Source: Verrucomicrobiia bacterium
GTDB lineage: Bacteria; Verrucomicrobiota; Verrucomicrobiia; Limisphaerales; UBA1100
Assembly: GCA_014239365.1 (NCBI GenBank)
Contig: JAAZZB010000028.1
Span: 1 to 34,167 of the forward strand
Direction of reading: 5' to 3'
Length of the DNA: 34,167 nucleotides
Shown in pieces: positions 1 through 7,144 of this stretch; position 1 is the first letter of the stretch; every line of letters starts with the position of its first letter. The position numbers and the translations under genes are program-made. Under the pieces are notes generated by a model that made no database searches, had not been told where the DNA came from, and saw nothing but the letters and a program-made list of their open reading frames with translations.

Positions 1-233
1 GCTTGGATGAAGTGCGGTGAATGGCGGGGGTTTGGTGGATAACTTAGTTGGGGTCGAACGATGTAGCCCGGGCCGGTGGCCCGGGTAGGGACACACTTCG
101 CGCGTCCGGACACGCGGACGCGCGGGAGCGCGTCCCTACCAAAACCAACCCGGGCCACCGGCCCGGGCTACATCGTTCGACCCCAACTAAGTTATCCACC
201 AAACCCCCGCCATTCACCGCACTTCATCCAAGC
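1..233. repeat. Long perfect inverted repeat with REP-like core
   Basis: Bases 1-86 are the exact reverse complement of 148-233. The 61-base centre is itself partly palindromic, with cgcgtccg facing cggacgcg. The inner part of each arm holds the tagcccgggcc / ggcccgggct palindrome that recurs at 2599-2767 and 4672-4763. The outer 60 bases of each arm are not seen elsewhere in the window. The left arm begins at the first base of the window, so the true element may extend further. As RNA or a cruciform it would make a very stable hairpin. An assembly artefact at a contig end is also possible. Confidence 0.9.
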
Positions 234-463
234 TGCGCATAACCCTCCAGCAGTTTAAAATAACTCCAACGTGCATCCGCCACCCAACGTGCGTAAAACA
301 TCACTCACGAAAGCGGCTGAGCCCGCACGACACGGGACGACCTGAGCGGCCCCAGCCAGCTTTCGCAGGGAGGCTGCGGGACCGCCCGATGCCGGAAAAC
401 TCAACAGGTCCTGTCCACACCTACACCCACCCCCATAACCCCACACGGCATCGGTGCGTGCGC
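234..463. other. Non-coding stretch before arsC
   Basis: No convincing gene is visible here. The segment at about 300-440 is rich in short self-complementary pieces (for example cgcag-ggagg-ctgcg near 365-380 and cccg/cggg near 325-345), so it may be a structured interspersed repeat or RNA. I checked for the conserved cores of SRP RNA and RNase P RNA and did not find them. Open frames across it have low-complexity, repeat-like translations. Confidence 0.3.
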
Positions 464-547
464 GGTTGAGGGTTGAGTGATGAGGGTTGAGTGAATATCG
501 TTCGCGCGCCAATGCCACTCTCAACGCTCAACGCTCAACCCTCAACC
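464..547. repeat. Imperfect inverted repeat of ggttgag/ctcaacc units
   Basis: The left arm, about 464-493, is built from ggttgagggttgagtg-type units. The right arm, about 516-547, carries the complementary ctcaacgctcaac and ctcaaccctcaacc units. Only about 22 bases separate them. The right arm is translated as the N-terminus of the following arsenate reductase, and the ATG at 512 lies in the loop, so the hairpin could mask the start. Confidence 0.7.
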
Positions 548-964
548 ATCCTAATCCTCTGCACCGGCAACAGTTGCCGCAGTCATCTCGCCGAAGGTAT
601 TCTGCGCACGGCCGTGGGCGATGCCGCCACCGTGGGCAGCGCGGGATCGCAGCCCGCTGGTTTTGTTCACCCAATGGCCATCGAGGTGATGGCCGAAATC
701 GACATCGATATCAGCCGCCACACTTCAAAACATTTGAATGAGTTTTTAGAAAAAGAAGTGCACACCGTCATCACCGTGTGCGGCAATGCTGATCAGGTGT
801 GCCCTGTGTTTCCCGGCCAAGCCGCCAAGCATCATTGGCCTTTTGATGACCCCGCGAAGGCCGAAGGCACCGAGGAAGAAATCCGTGCCACCTTCCGCCG
901 CGTGCGTGATGAGGTTCGCGTGAAGTTTGAAGCGTATGCGCGGAGCTTGGCCACTGCCGGTTGA
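512..964 (+). CDS. arsC: Arsenate reductase, thioredoxin-coupled (LMW-PTPase fold)
   Basis: Predicted 150-residue cytoplasmic enzyme reducing arsenate to arsenite using the low-molecular-weight phosphatase fold. The phosphate-binding loop CTGNSCRS gives the C-x5-R motif (Cys17, Arg23). Two further cysteines in CGNADQVC (Cys90, Cys97) have the spacing of the redox relay in Staphylococcus/Bacillus ArsC (Cys82/Cys89). The following FDDPAKA also fits that family, which favours ArsC over a plain tyrosine phosphatase. The in-frame GTG at 491 is an alternative start; I chose ATG 512. In either case the first residues come from the ctcaacc repeat and precede the natural beta strand at ILILC, so the N-terminus looks like a repeat-derived extension. 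No arsR or arsenite pump gene is next to it. Confidence 0.85.
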   Translation: MPLSTLNAQPSTILILCTGNSCRSHLAEGILRTAVGDAATVGSAGSQPAGFVHPMAIEVMAEIDIDISRHTSKHLNEFLEKEVHTVITVCGNADQVCPVFPGQAAKHHWPFDDPAKAEGTEEEIRATFRRVRDEVRVKFEAYARSLATAG

Positions 965-1001
965 GCTTGCTAATCCGAAAACGGGCGTACTAAATGACCG
1001 C

Positions 1002-1988
1002 GTGACTTTGAATAAATTGATTTTAGTTTTGTCGGCAATTGCATTTGCAATGCTTGCGGCGGGTTGCAGTTCCACTGCCAAACCGTGGCGGCCGGAGAAG
1101 TTGGGCGTGCTGGGGATTCTTGGCAAACAATGGCAGGGGCGGCCCATCGAGCCTTCGGCCACGTTTGCGGATGTGGCTTACGGCACGGATGCGCGGCATC
1201 GGCTGGATTTTTTTCAAGCGCCCGGCGAGGGGCCGCGGCCGCTCTATGTTTTTTTTCACGGCGGCGGCTTCAGCGTGGGCGACAAGTGGGGGCTGCGTTC
1301 CGATGTGATCCGCGCCTTTCACGCACGCGGCATTTCGGTGGCTTCGTGTAATTATCGGCTCGCCCAATCCGGACCTTTGCCGCAGCCGCTACACGATGGC
1401 GCGCGGGCGATTCAATTTCTGCGCAGCAAGGCGAGCGAATGGAAAATTGATCCCCAACGCGTCGCCGCCGGCGGCCATTCCGCGGGCGGGCTGATGGCGT
1501 TGTGGCTGGCTACTCACGATGATTTGGCAAACCCCGCCAGCGACGATCCCATTGCCCGGCAGTCCACCCGCCTCACCTGCGCCGCCACCAGCGATGCGCC
1601 CACCAACCTCGACGCCACGGTGGTGTTCGGATGGTTCGGCGTGAACAACCTCAAGGAATATCCGAGCACCAAAGATTGTTTCGCAATCCAGTCGCTCGAC
1701 GAACTCACCCATCCGCGCGTGATCGCCTTGGCGCGGCAATGCTCGCCCTACTATCACGTGAGCGCTGATGACGCGCCGGTTTTTCTCAGCCACACGCGGG
1801 CCAAAGATCCCGTCACCGAACGCACCCGCCCAAACTCGTGGGTGCACCACGCCCTCTTCGGCCTTAAGCTGCAGGAAAAAATGCGCGCCGCCGGCGTGGA
1901 ATGCATCGTGCATTACAAACACGGCCCCGTGCCGGAAAATTATAAAGACGGCGTGGACTTCGTCGCACAAAAATTCGGCCAGAAATAA
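1002..1988 (+). CDS. Alpha/beta-hydrolase lipoprotein (esterase/lipase-like)
   Basis: A 328-residue predicted lipoprotein esterase. The GTG at 1002 gives a clean lipoprotein signal peptide (hydrophobic LILVLSAIAFAML, then lipobox LAAGC with Cys22). Upstream in-frame starts would overlap arsC and spoil the signal. The HGGGF oxyanion-hole motif at residues 86-90 and GHSAGG at 158-163 (nucleophile Ser160) mark the hormone-sensitive-lipase/BD-FAE type of carboxylesterase. A late histidine in HYKHGP is the likely catalytic His, and the acid residue is probably the Asp of AKDP. The substrate cannot be read from sequence. Such lipoproteins often sit beside polysaccharide-degrading genes in Verrucomicrobia and may deacetylate sugars. 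The gene begins 37 bases after arsC, so co-transcription is possible. Confidence 0.85.
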   Translation: MTLNKLILVLSAIAFAMLAAGCSSTAKPWRPEKLGVLGILGKQWQGRPIEPSATFADVAYGTDARHRLDFFQAPGEGPRPLYVFFHGGGFSVGDKWGLRSDVIRAFHARGISVASCNYRLAQSGPLPQPLHDGARAIQFLRSKASEWKIDPQRVAAGGHSAGGLMALWLATHDDLANPASDDPIARQSTRLTCAATSDAPTNLDATVVFGWFGVNNLKEYPSTKDCFAIQSLDELTHPRVIALARQCSPYYHVSADDAPVFLSHTRAKDPVTERTRPNSWVHHALFGLKLQEKMRAAGVECIVHYKHGPVPENYKDGVDFVAQKFGQK

Positions 1989-2034
1989 ATTGGCTGAAAG
2001 GAATTAACCGTTCGTGCGAGTTGGCGCGGTGTGG

Positions 2035-2086
2035 GTAGGGCGCGCTCTCCGAGCGCGCCTTGGCGGTTTCGGAGAAACCGCCCTAC
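2035..2086. repeat. Double-hairpin repeat, family B copy 1
   Basis: Framed by gtaggg and ccctac, this 52-base element holds two hairpins: ggcgcgctc-tcc-gagcgcgcc and ggcggtttc-gga-gaaaccgcc. A second copy in the opposite orientation lies at 17573-17624. Its end contains the stop codon of the terB-like gene (2083-2085). It sits between convergent genes and could stop transcription from both sides. Confidence 0.85.
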
Positions 2087-2556
2087 TCCTTCGGCCGCCC
2101 CGCTTGTTTGGCGCGGATAAAATCCGAATGCTCCAGCCGCAGCAATTCCGTAGTGCGGCGGATGAGGTGCTCCTCGTATTTATCCAAATCCCCATCGGCA
2201 AACGCCACGCGCCACATCGCCGTTAGCATCGCGCACTTTTGTTCGCGCGTGCAGCGTTGATTGATGAGATGCGTGTACGGAAATAAATCCGTGGCCCCCT
2301 CCGTCTCCGCCTTTGCCTGATCGAGCAGCGCCGTCACCGTCGCGCGTTTCAGCCCCAGCTCACTTTCCAGCGCGCGCAAAATCGCCTGCGTCTCCTTGGG
2401 GTCATCCTTATAATCCGCCTCCGCCACCTCCAACAACAAAGCCGCGCAAGCCATATGCAATTGCTCCGGCGTAATCTCCGGCTCCACCGCGCCATCGGTT
2501 GATTCTGTTTCCGTCGCTTCAGCGTTCTCCCCAAACAATTTACCAAAAAATCCCAT
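2083..2556 (-). CDS. TerB-family (tellurite-resistance-like) protein
   Basis: A 157-residue cytoplasmic protein. After a variable acidic N-terminus (residues 1-28), residues about 30-140 form the all-helical TerB pattern. LLLEVAEADYKDDPKE near the start and MLTAMWRVAFADGDLDKYEEHLI near the end match the paired acidic metal-binding helices of TerB domains. The family binds metal ions and is linked to tellurite resistance or stress responses, but single TerB genes like this one rarely have a proven role. No other ter genes are nearby. Its stop codon lies inside the palindromic repeat at 2035-2086. Confidence 0.75.
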   Translation of the reverse strand: MGFFGKLFGENAEATETESTDGAVEPEITPEQLHMACAALLLEVAEADYKDDPKETQAILRALESELGLKRATVTALLDQAKAETEGATDLFPYTHLINQRCTREQKCAMLTAMWRVAFADGDLDKYEEHLIRRTTELLRLEHSDFIRAKQAGRPKE

Positions 2557-2565
2557 ACGCGGAAA

Positions 2566-2594
2566 AGCCTACCGATAAAAAAAGAAAACGTCCA
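2566..2594 (-). promoter_or_regulatory. Candidate promoter of the terB-like gene
   Basis: On the minus strand TGGACG (2594-2589) and TAGGCT (2571-2566) are separated by 17 bases, with 9 bases left to the ATG at 2556. The same TAGGCT hexamer appears at leuC and before the DUF1501 operon. Confidence 0.4.
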
Positions 2595-2598
2595 CCGA

Positions 2599-2767
2599 AT
2601 GTAGCCCGGGCCGGTGGCCCGGGTTGGTTTTCGGTAGGGACGCGCTGCCGAATGTAGCCCGGGCCGGTGGCCCGGGTGGACGCGCACAGCGCGTCCCTAC
2701 CGAAAACCAATCGCAAACCAATTGTAAACCAATCCAAAACCAACCCGGGCCAGCGGCCCGAGCTACA
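2599..2767. repeat. REP-like cluster, family A (cccgggcc palindromes)
   Basis: Two direct copies of gtagcccgggccggtggcccgg (near 2601 and 2654) are followed by an inverted copy ending ggcccgagctac (near 2743-2766). Between them lie ggtagggacgcgct and its complement agcgcgtccctacc, plus a run of caaaccaat variants at 2706-2740. The element ends against the stop codon of the flagellin gene (TAA at 2770-2768). Confidence 0.85.
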
Positions 2768-4546
2768 TTAACCCTTTAAGCCTCTCAACAATTGCAATGC
2801 CATTTGCGGCAGGCTATTGGCTTCGGTCAGCATTTGGGTGCCGGATTGCACGAGGATTTGGCGGCGGGCAAATTCGGTGGCTTCCACAGCCACATCCACA
2901 TCGGTGATGCGGCTTCTGGCGAGGGTGAGATTGTGTTTGGTTTCGGTCAGCTGAGCGTCTACTGACTCCATCCGCGCCTGCGAAGCGCCCAGCCCCGCGC
3001 GATCCAGCGCCGCCTGTTGCGCAGCGGTCTGCACTAATCCCATTGCCGTTCCGGCTGAGGCGAGGTCTTTGAGGTGAGTGCCGATGGTGAGTGGAGTCGC
3101 ACCGGGATCCGCAGAAGTGGGGTCATCGGTTACCACCGAATTGGACGGAATCTTGGTCGCGCCGGGATCTTCGTTATTGCCCGAGGCGGTGGGATTCACA
3201 CTCACCAAACCATCGGTGGCGATTGCATCATTAAAAAAAGAGTTATCAATGAAATCGTCATTCATCATTGAATTAATTTCTGTTGCTGTGAGGGCGCGGT
3301 CAAAAATATTGATGTCATCAATGGAGCCGAGCCAATCCTCACCGGCGGGATTGGAATTGTAACCAATGATGCCGCTACCGAGCACGGTGTTTGGCGAAAA
3401 ACTCCGCGTGTCGACTAGCGTGCCGTCGATATATGACTTGGCCGTGCCGGAGTGAAGAGACCACGCGACGTGATGCCAATTGCCATCCGCCAAATTTCCG
3501 GGGATCACGTATTCATTGGAGGCACCCCACGCAGTGGGCATCAGCTCGCCATTGCGAAGGACCAGCCCCATTGATTGATTTCCGGAACCAATGTTGCCGT
3601 AACGAATGATCGTTTTGTCGGTGCTTCCAACAGTGTTATCCAAACGAAAATAGGCGGCCATCGTGCGGTCTGCATTGCCGGTGGGCAGGCCGGTATCGGC
3701 GAACGTGATCTTATCGCCGGCGCCATCGAAGTAGTAAGCGCTGTTGGGGGTGCCGCTGCCATCGGTGGTGGGGTTGGGTCCAATCACGGTCCCATCGTGA
3801 CCATTGCCGGTTGCATCCACCGCAGTGTTATTAAAACTGTCATTGAAACGAAAATTCAACAGCGGGTTGTCGAGGATGGGCTCGGTTTTTACAAATGACC
3901 CTTTGTCGAATTTTGTGGCTCCGCCGCCGGGATCGAGCATATGCCATTTGCCGCCGCTGTCCTTCCACATATCCACATTGATCACAAACCCATCCTGCGT
4001 AACTTTCCAAAGATCGATCGTGGTTTTCCAAGTCGACTGGCCTTCGATCGCATCGGTATAAACCGCCGCACTCAAATCCGGTTTGGTGATGTTAAACGTA
4101 TTCCCATCGGCATCCTGCGTGACGGCCCATTGGCCGCCGTCGAAAAGGGCTGTGCCATTTTGTTCGCGGGAAACAGTTTCACGGATAAAACTTTTGAGCT
4201 GTTGAAACTCCGCGTCGTACAACGAACGGTCGCTTGGACTTTTAGTAGGATCCTTTGCGAGCATCGCCAGCTCGCCCATCCGCATCAGCGCGGCATCCAC
4301 TGATTTGAGATAGCCATCCTGCGTTTGCGTAAACGAAGTGGCATTGGCCACATTATCGCGCGCCGCCTGCAGCAGCGAAATCTGCGAAGCCAACCGCGAA
4401 CTCACCGCCAACCCCGCCGCATCATCGCTGGGGTTCACAATGCGCTGGCCCGAGCTGAGGCGACTGAGCGATTTGCCCAAAGCCTCCTGCGAATCATTGA
4501 GATTATTCGCCGCCCGCTGCGCCGCGCTATTCGTATTAATGACCAT
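2768..4546 (-). CDS. Flagellin with internal LamG (concanavalin A-like) domain
   Basis: A 592-residue filament protein. Residues 1-138 are a canonical flagellin N-terminal D0/D1 helix domain (start MVINTN, then LSSGQRIVNPSDDAAGLAVS). Residues about 495-592 are the matching C-terminal D1/D0 domain (SRITDVDVAVEATEFAR, ending LLRGLKG). The surface-exposed variable region between them contains a LamG-type lectin-like domain at about 227-432 (FRFNDSF, GNGHDGTV, YYFDGAGDKITF, DGNWHHVAWS, YIDGTLVDT, GSIDDINIFDRALT). Typical simple flagellins are 270-500 residues. The LamG insert should project from the filament and could bind glycans; that is inferred. No other flagellar gene is in the window. Both ends of the gene face family A repeats. 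ATG 4546 was chosen because it gives the standard flagellin start. Confidence 0.93.
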   Translation of the reverse strand: MVINTNSAAQRAANNLNDSQEALGKSLSRLSSGQRIVNPSDDAAGLAVSSRLASQISLLQAARDNVANATSFTQTQDGYLKSVDAALMRMGELAMLAKDPTKSPSDRSLYDAEFQQLKSFIRETVSREQNGTALFDGGQWAVTQDADGNTFNITKPDLSAAVYTDAIEGQSTWKTTIDLWKVTQDGFVINVDMWKDSGGKWHMLDPGGGATKFDKGSFVKTEPILDNPLLNFRFNDSFNNTAVDATGNGHDGTVIGPNPTTDGSGTPNSAYYFDGAGDKITFADTGLPTGNADRTMAAYFRLDNTVGSTDKTIIRYGNIGSGNQSMGLVLRNGELMPTAWGASNEYVIPGNLADGNWHHVAWSLHSGTAKSYIDGTLVDTRSFSPNTVLGSGIIGYNSNPAGEDWLGSIDDINIFDRALTATEINSMMNDDFIDNSFFNDAIATDGLVSVNPTASGNNEDPGATKIPSNSVVTDDPTSADPGATPLTIGTHLKDLASAGTAMGLVQTAAQQAALDRAGLGASQARMESVDAQLTETKHNLTLARSRITDVDVAVEATEFARRQILVQSGTQMLTEANSLPQMALQLLRGLKG

Positions 4547-4583
4547 ATTGCCGTTTTAATGCATATTAAGGCACAAAACACAC

Positions 4584-4599
4584 AGCACCAAACGTGCCA
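4584..4599 (-). promoter_or_regulatory. Sigma-54-like promoter of the flagellin gene
   Basis: The minus strand reads TGGCACGTTTGGTGCT. The -24 element TGGCACG is perfect. The GC of the -12 element falls at the correct spacing from the GG (consensus TGGCAC-N5-TTGC, here GTGCT). It lies 38 bases upstream of the ATG, giving a leader of roughly 25-30 bases. Sigma-54 control of flagellins is known in several phyla, so this supports regulated flagellin expression. Confidence 0.6.
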
Positions 4600-4671
4600 A
4601 AGTTCAGAAAAAAAGGCGTGAAAATCCAATTTTATAGCGAAATTATCTAAAAAACACCCATTTCAGGAAGG

Positions 4672-4763
4672 CGCCCGGGTAGGGACACGCTGCCGCGTGT
4701 CCGTGGACGCGCACAGCGCGTCCCTACCGAAAACCAACCCGGGCCAGCGGCCCGGGCTACATC
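4672..4763. repeat. REP-like element, family A copy
   Basis: It begins cgcccgggtagggacacgct, contains acgcgcacagcgcgtccctaccgaaaacc and ends cccgggccagcggcccgggctac. It is the same family as 1-233 and 2599-2767, and lies upstream of the flagellin promoter. Together with 2599-2767 it brackets the flagellin gene. Confidence 0.85.
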
Positions 4764-4809
4764 TTTCGACCCTCGACCTTTGGCCCTCGTCTCCACTACC
4801 CTCCCGCCT

Positions 4810-5400
4810 ATGAGCAATTCTCTCAACGTGATGGCCGTGGTCGGTAGTTTGCAGGAAAAATCCGTGACTCGCGTCGCCGTGCGGCACGTGGCCGACGGGC
4901 TCGAAGCCGCCGGTTGCACCGTCGATTGGTTGGACCTCGCCGAGGCCAATTTGCCGATGGTGAATACCGACACCACCTTCAGTGCCGATCATTACGCCCC
5001 GCTCAACAAACGCGTGGAGGCGGCCGATGTGTTTGTGCTCGGCACGCCCGATTATCACGGCAGCGTGAGTGGCGCGATGAAGAATTTCCTCGATCATTTC
5101 TGGAAAGAATTCACCGGCAAACTCTTCGCCCCAATGGTGGCCAGCCACGAAAAAGGCCTCACCGTCCACGACCAAATGCGCACCATCGCCCGCCAATGCT
5201 ACGCCTGGAGCCTCCCCTACGCCGTCAGCTTTATGGAAAAAGAAGACGTGGCCGAAGGCAAAATCGTCAGCGAAAAATTCCGGAACCGATTAGAAATGAT
5301 GATCGCCGACGTACAAGTCTACGGCACATTGCTCGCCACCCAACGCCGCGCGGATCTCGCCGGCACCGATCCATCCTTCCTCGCCCAGTTGCGAAAATAA
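4810..5400 (+). CDS. NADPH-dependent FMN reductase family protein
   Basis: A 196-residue cytoplasmic flavodoxin-fold protein. The N-terminal beta strand and phosphate loop VVGSLQEKSVTR (residues 10-21) and GTPDYHGSVSGAMKNFLDH (78-96) are the FMN-binding signatures of the NADPH-dependent FMN reductase family (ChrR/azoreductase-like). Members transfer electrons from NAD(P)H to FMN, quinones or metals such as chromate. The exact acceptor is not predictable. I chose ATG 4810 because the fold starts a few residues after it; an in-frame ATG at 4780 would add ten residues from the repeat-proximal region. Confidence 0.85.
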   Translation: MSNSLNVMAVVGSLQEKSVTRVAVRHVADGLEAAGCTVDWLDLAEANLPMVNTDTTFSADHYAPLNKRVEAADVFVLGTPDYHGSVSGAMKNFLDHFWKEFTGKLFAPMVASHEKGLTVHDQMRTIARQCYAWSLPYAVSFMEKEDVAEGKIVSEKFRNRLEMMIADVQVYGTLLATQRRADLAGTDPSFLAQLRK

Positions 5401-5434
5401 TCCAGCGTTGAGCTACCGCGGGAGAGCGAGGGCC

Positions 5435-5465
5435 AATGTAGCCCGGCCCGGTGGGCAGGGACTAC
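5435..5465. repeat. Degenerate family A repeat
   Basis: The sequence aatgtagcccggcccggtgg followed by gcagggactac is a shortened, mutated copy of the gtagcccgggccggtggcccggg unit. It lies between the convergent FMN reductase and phosphofructokinase genes. Confidence 0.6.
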
Positions 5466-5483
5466 AACTGAGCCGAAGGGGGG

Positions 5484-6764
5484 TTAGACATCCGCACCCA
5501 AAGCCGGCAGCACTTTGTCTACGCGGGCGCGTTTTAGGCGGGCGAAGACGGGGAGGCCTTGTTCGGTGGGGAGGTGGAGTTCGCCTTGGATGAGGGGGCG
5601 GGCGTAGGTGATGAATTTTTCGTTGGGAAGCCAGCCGTCTTCGTCGATCCAATCGCGGGGGATGACGCGTTCCTGATTGGCGATGTCTTCGAGCGGTTGC
5701 AATGCGGTGCCCCACATATATGGCGCGTCGCTTTGGCGGACAATTTTTACCATAAATCCGCTCTCGCCTTCGACCGCCGCGCGCACGGCTGCTTCGCCGC
5801 AGGCAAAGGCTTCTTCCACATCGGTTTCGCTGGCGTAATGGGCGGCGGCGCGTTGGGCGTAGCCGAGCTTCACGGTGCGGGTTTTTAAATTCAACGCGGG
5901 CTCAATGATTTCCGCCAAGCGATCGGCGGCGCCGGCGAGCACGGGGTGGCCGAATGAATCGAGCTTCTCTTTGTCCGCGCCGATCTCGTTGCCTTCGGCG
6001 TCCTTGAGCCCTTCGCCGACGACCACGACGCAACAGCCGTGCTCGGCCACGGTGGCTTTGACTTTGGCAATAAATGCTTCTTCGTCAAAAGCAATTTCCG
6101 GCAGCAAAATAATGTGGGGCGGATCTTCCGGCTCGCGTTTGGCGAGGATAGTTCCGGCGGCAATCCAACCGGCGGCGCGGCCCATGACTTCGATGATGCA
6201 GCAGGAGCCGTCGTCGGTAGCCATGCTGCGGACGTCGGCGCCGACTTCCATTACGGTGGTGGCGTTGTACTTGATGACGCTGCCGTAGCCGGGGGTGTGG
6301 TCGGTGTGCGGCAGGTCGTTGTCGATGGTTTTGGGCACGCCGATGGCGCGCAAATCGTAGCCGCGTTTTTGCGCTTCGAGGTGCACTTTGTTGGTGGTGT
6401 CCTGCGAGTCATTGCCGCCGGCATAAAAAAAGTAGCGAATGTTGTGCGCCTCAATCACCTCGAACAAGCGCTTCATATCGGCCGCGGCCTGTTTGGGGTC
6501 GGTCTTGAAATTGATTTTATAACGGCACGTGCCCAGCGCGGCGGCGGGTGTGTGCTTGAGGCGTTGGATGTCGTTGGTGTTTTCCTCGCCGATATCCACG
6601 AGCTCCTCACGCAGGATGCCGTACACGCCATTGAGGCCGCCGTAAATTTCCTCAATGCACTCGTGCTTGCCCGCTTCGCAAATGACGCCCGCCACGCTGG
6701 AGTTGATCACCGCCGTGGGGCCGCCGCTTTGTGCCACCAATAAGTTGCCTAATAATTCTGCCAT
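5484..6764 (-). CDS. pfp: Pyrophosphate-dependent 6-phosphofructokinase
   Basis: A 426-residue cytoplasmic glycolytic enzyme phosphorylating fructose 6-phosphate, probably with pyrophosphate. The N-terminal LLVAQSGGPTAVINSS is the donor-binding loop. GGNDSQDT (116-123) places Asp where ATP-type enzymes have the second Gly of GGDG, and PKTIDND (144-150) has Lys where ATP enzymes have Gly. Both point to PPi use. MGRAAGW near residue 195 is the substrate-site motif. The length fits single-subunit PPi-PFKs. Start ATG 6764 gives MAELLGNLLVAQ; longer in-frame versions run into intergenic repeats. If PPi is the donor, the reaction is reversible and can serve gluconeogenesis. Confidence 0.9.
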   Translation of the reverse strand: MAELLGNLLVAQSGGPTAVINSSVAGVICEAGKHECIEEIYGGLNGVYGILREELVDIGEENTNDIQRLKHTPAAALGTCRYKINFKTDPKQAAADMKRLFEVIEAHNIRYFFYAGGNDSQDTTNKVHLEAQKRGYDLRAIGVPKTIDNDLPHTDHTPGYGSVIKYNATTVMEVGADVRSMATDDGSCCIIEVMGRAAGWIAAGTILAKREPEDPPHIILLPEIAFDEEAFIAKVKATVAEHGCCVVVVGEGLKDAEGNEIGADKEKLDSFGHPVLAGAADRLAEIIEPALNLKTRTVKLGYAQRAAAHYASETDVEEAFACGEAAVRAAVEGESGFMVKIVRQSDAPYMWGTALQPLEDIANQERVIPRDWIDEDGWLPNEKFITYARPLIQGELHLPTEQGLPVFARLKRARVDKVLPALGADV

Positions 6765-6869
6765 CAAATGAAGGGCCGGAACGATGCCTATCGGCGGCGG
6801 GTGTGTCAAAACGAAAGGGTGGGGGGAGTGAGTGGGGAGTGGGGAATTGGGAGTAGTGGGAAGTGCTCC

Positions 6870-7066
6870 GCGAAATGGATTCCCGAAGGGAATCAACATT
6901 AATAGCCCCGGGTGAAACCCGGGGAAAACAGGCGCAAAAAAACAACCCCGAAGGGGTTGAACACGGCGGGCGAATTCAACCCCTTTGGGGTTGTAATCAA
7001 AACTCGGTTTCCATCCCATGGGTTTCACCCGAGGCTATGATTGTTCATCCCTTCGGGATGCGTCGC
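6870..7066. repeat. Nested palindromic repeat cluster, family C
   Basis: This is a symmetrical cluster of palindromes: gattcccgaagggaatc, ccccgggtgaaacccgggg, caaccccgaaggggttg, caacccctttggggttg, a partial gggtttcacccgaggct, and catcccttcgggatg. The order on the left is mirrored on the right around about 6970. It lies between the divergent pfp and leuC genes. Comparable gaagggg/ccccttc repeats are common between genes in Verrucomicrobia genomes. Confidence 0.85.
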
Positions 7067-7100
7067 CAACCCGTGAAGCGCGAATCAAATTTCACGAATC

Positions 7101-7129
7101 TTGAACCGCCTCTGTTTCTCTGCTAGGCT
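7101..7129 (+). promoter_or_regulatory. Candidate leuC promoter
   Basis: TTGAAC (7101-7106) and TAGGCT (7124-7129) are 17 bases apart, with 15 bases to the leuC ATG. The leader is very short and has no Shine-Dalgarno site. No leucine attenuator or T-box was seen. Confidence 0.45.
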
Positions 7130-7144
7130 TACCCGCTCATCCGT

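Noticed and set aside
300..440. Possible SRP or RNase P RNA in the structured segment.
   Set aside because: The conserved cores of these RNAs were not found on either strand.
255..524. An 89-codon minus-strand frame before arsC.
   Set aside because: It crosses repeat-like sequence, has no recognisable domain and overlaps the arsC start; its translation looks like a structured repeat read as protein.
464..547. CRISPR-like short repeats.
   Set aside because: The ttgag/ctcaa units have no regular spacers and form an inverted repeat, not an array.
6765..7028. An 88-residue N-terminal extension of the phosphofructokinase.
   Set aside because: The extra residues come from palindromic intergenic repeats; the family N-terminus begins at MAELLGNLLVAQSGG.
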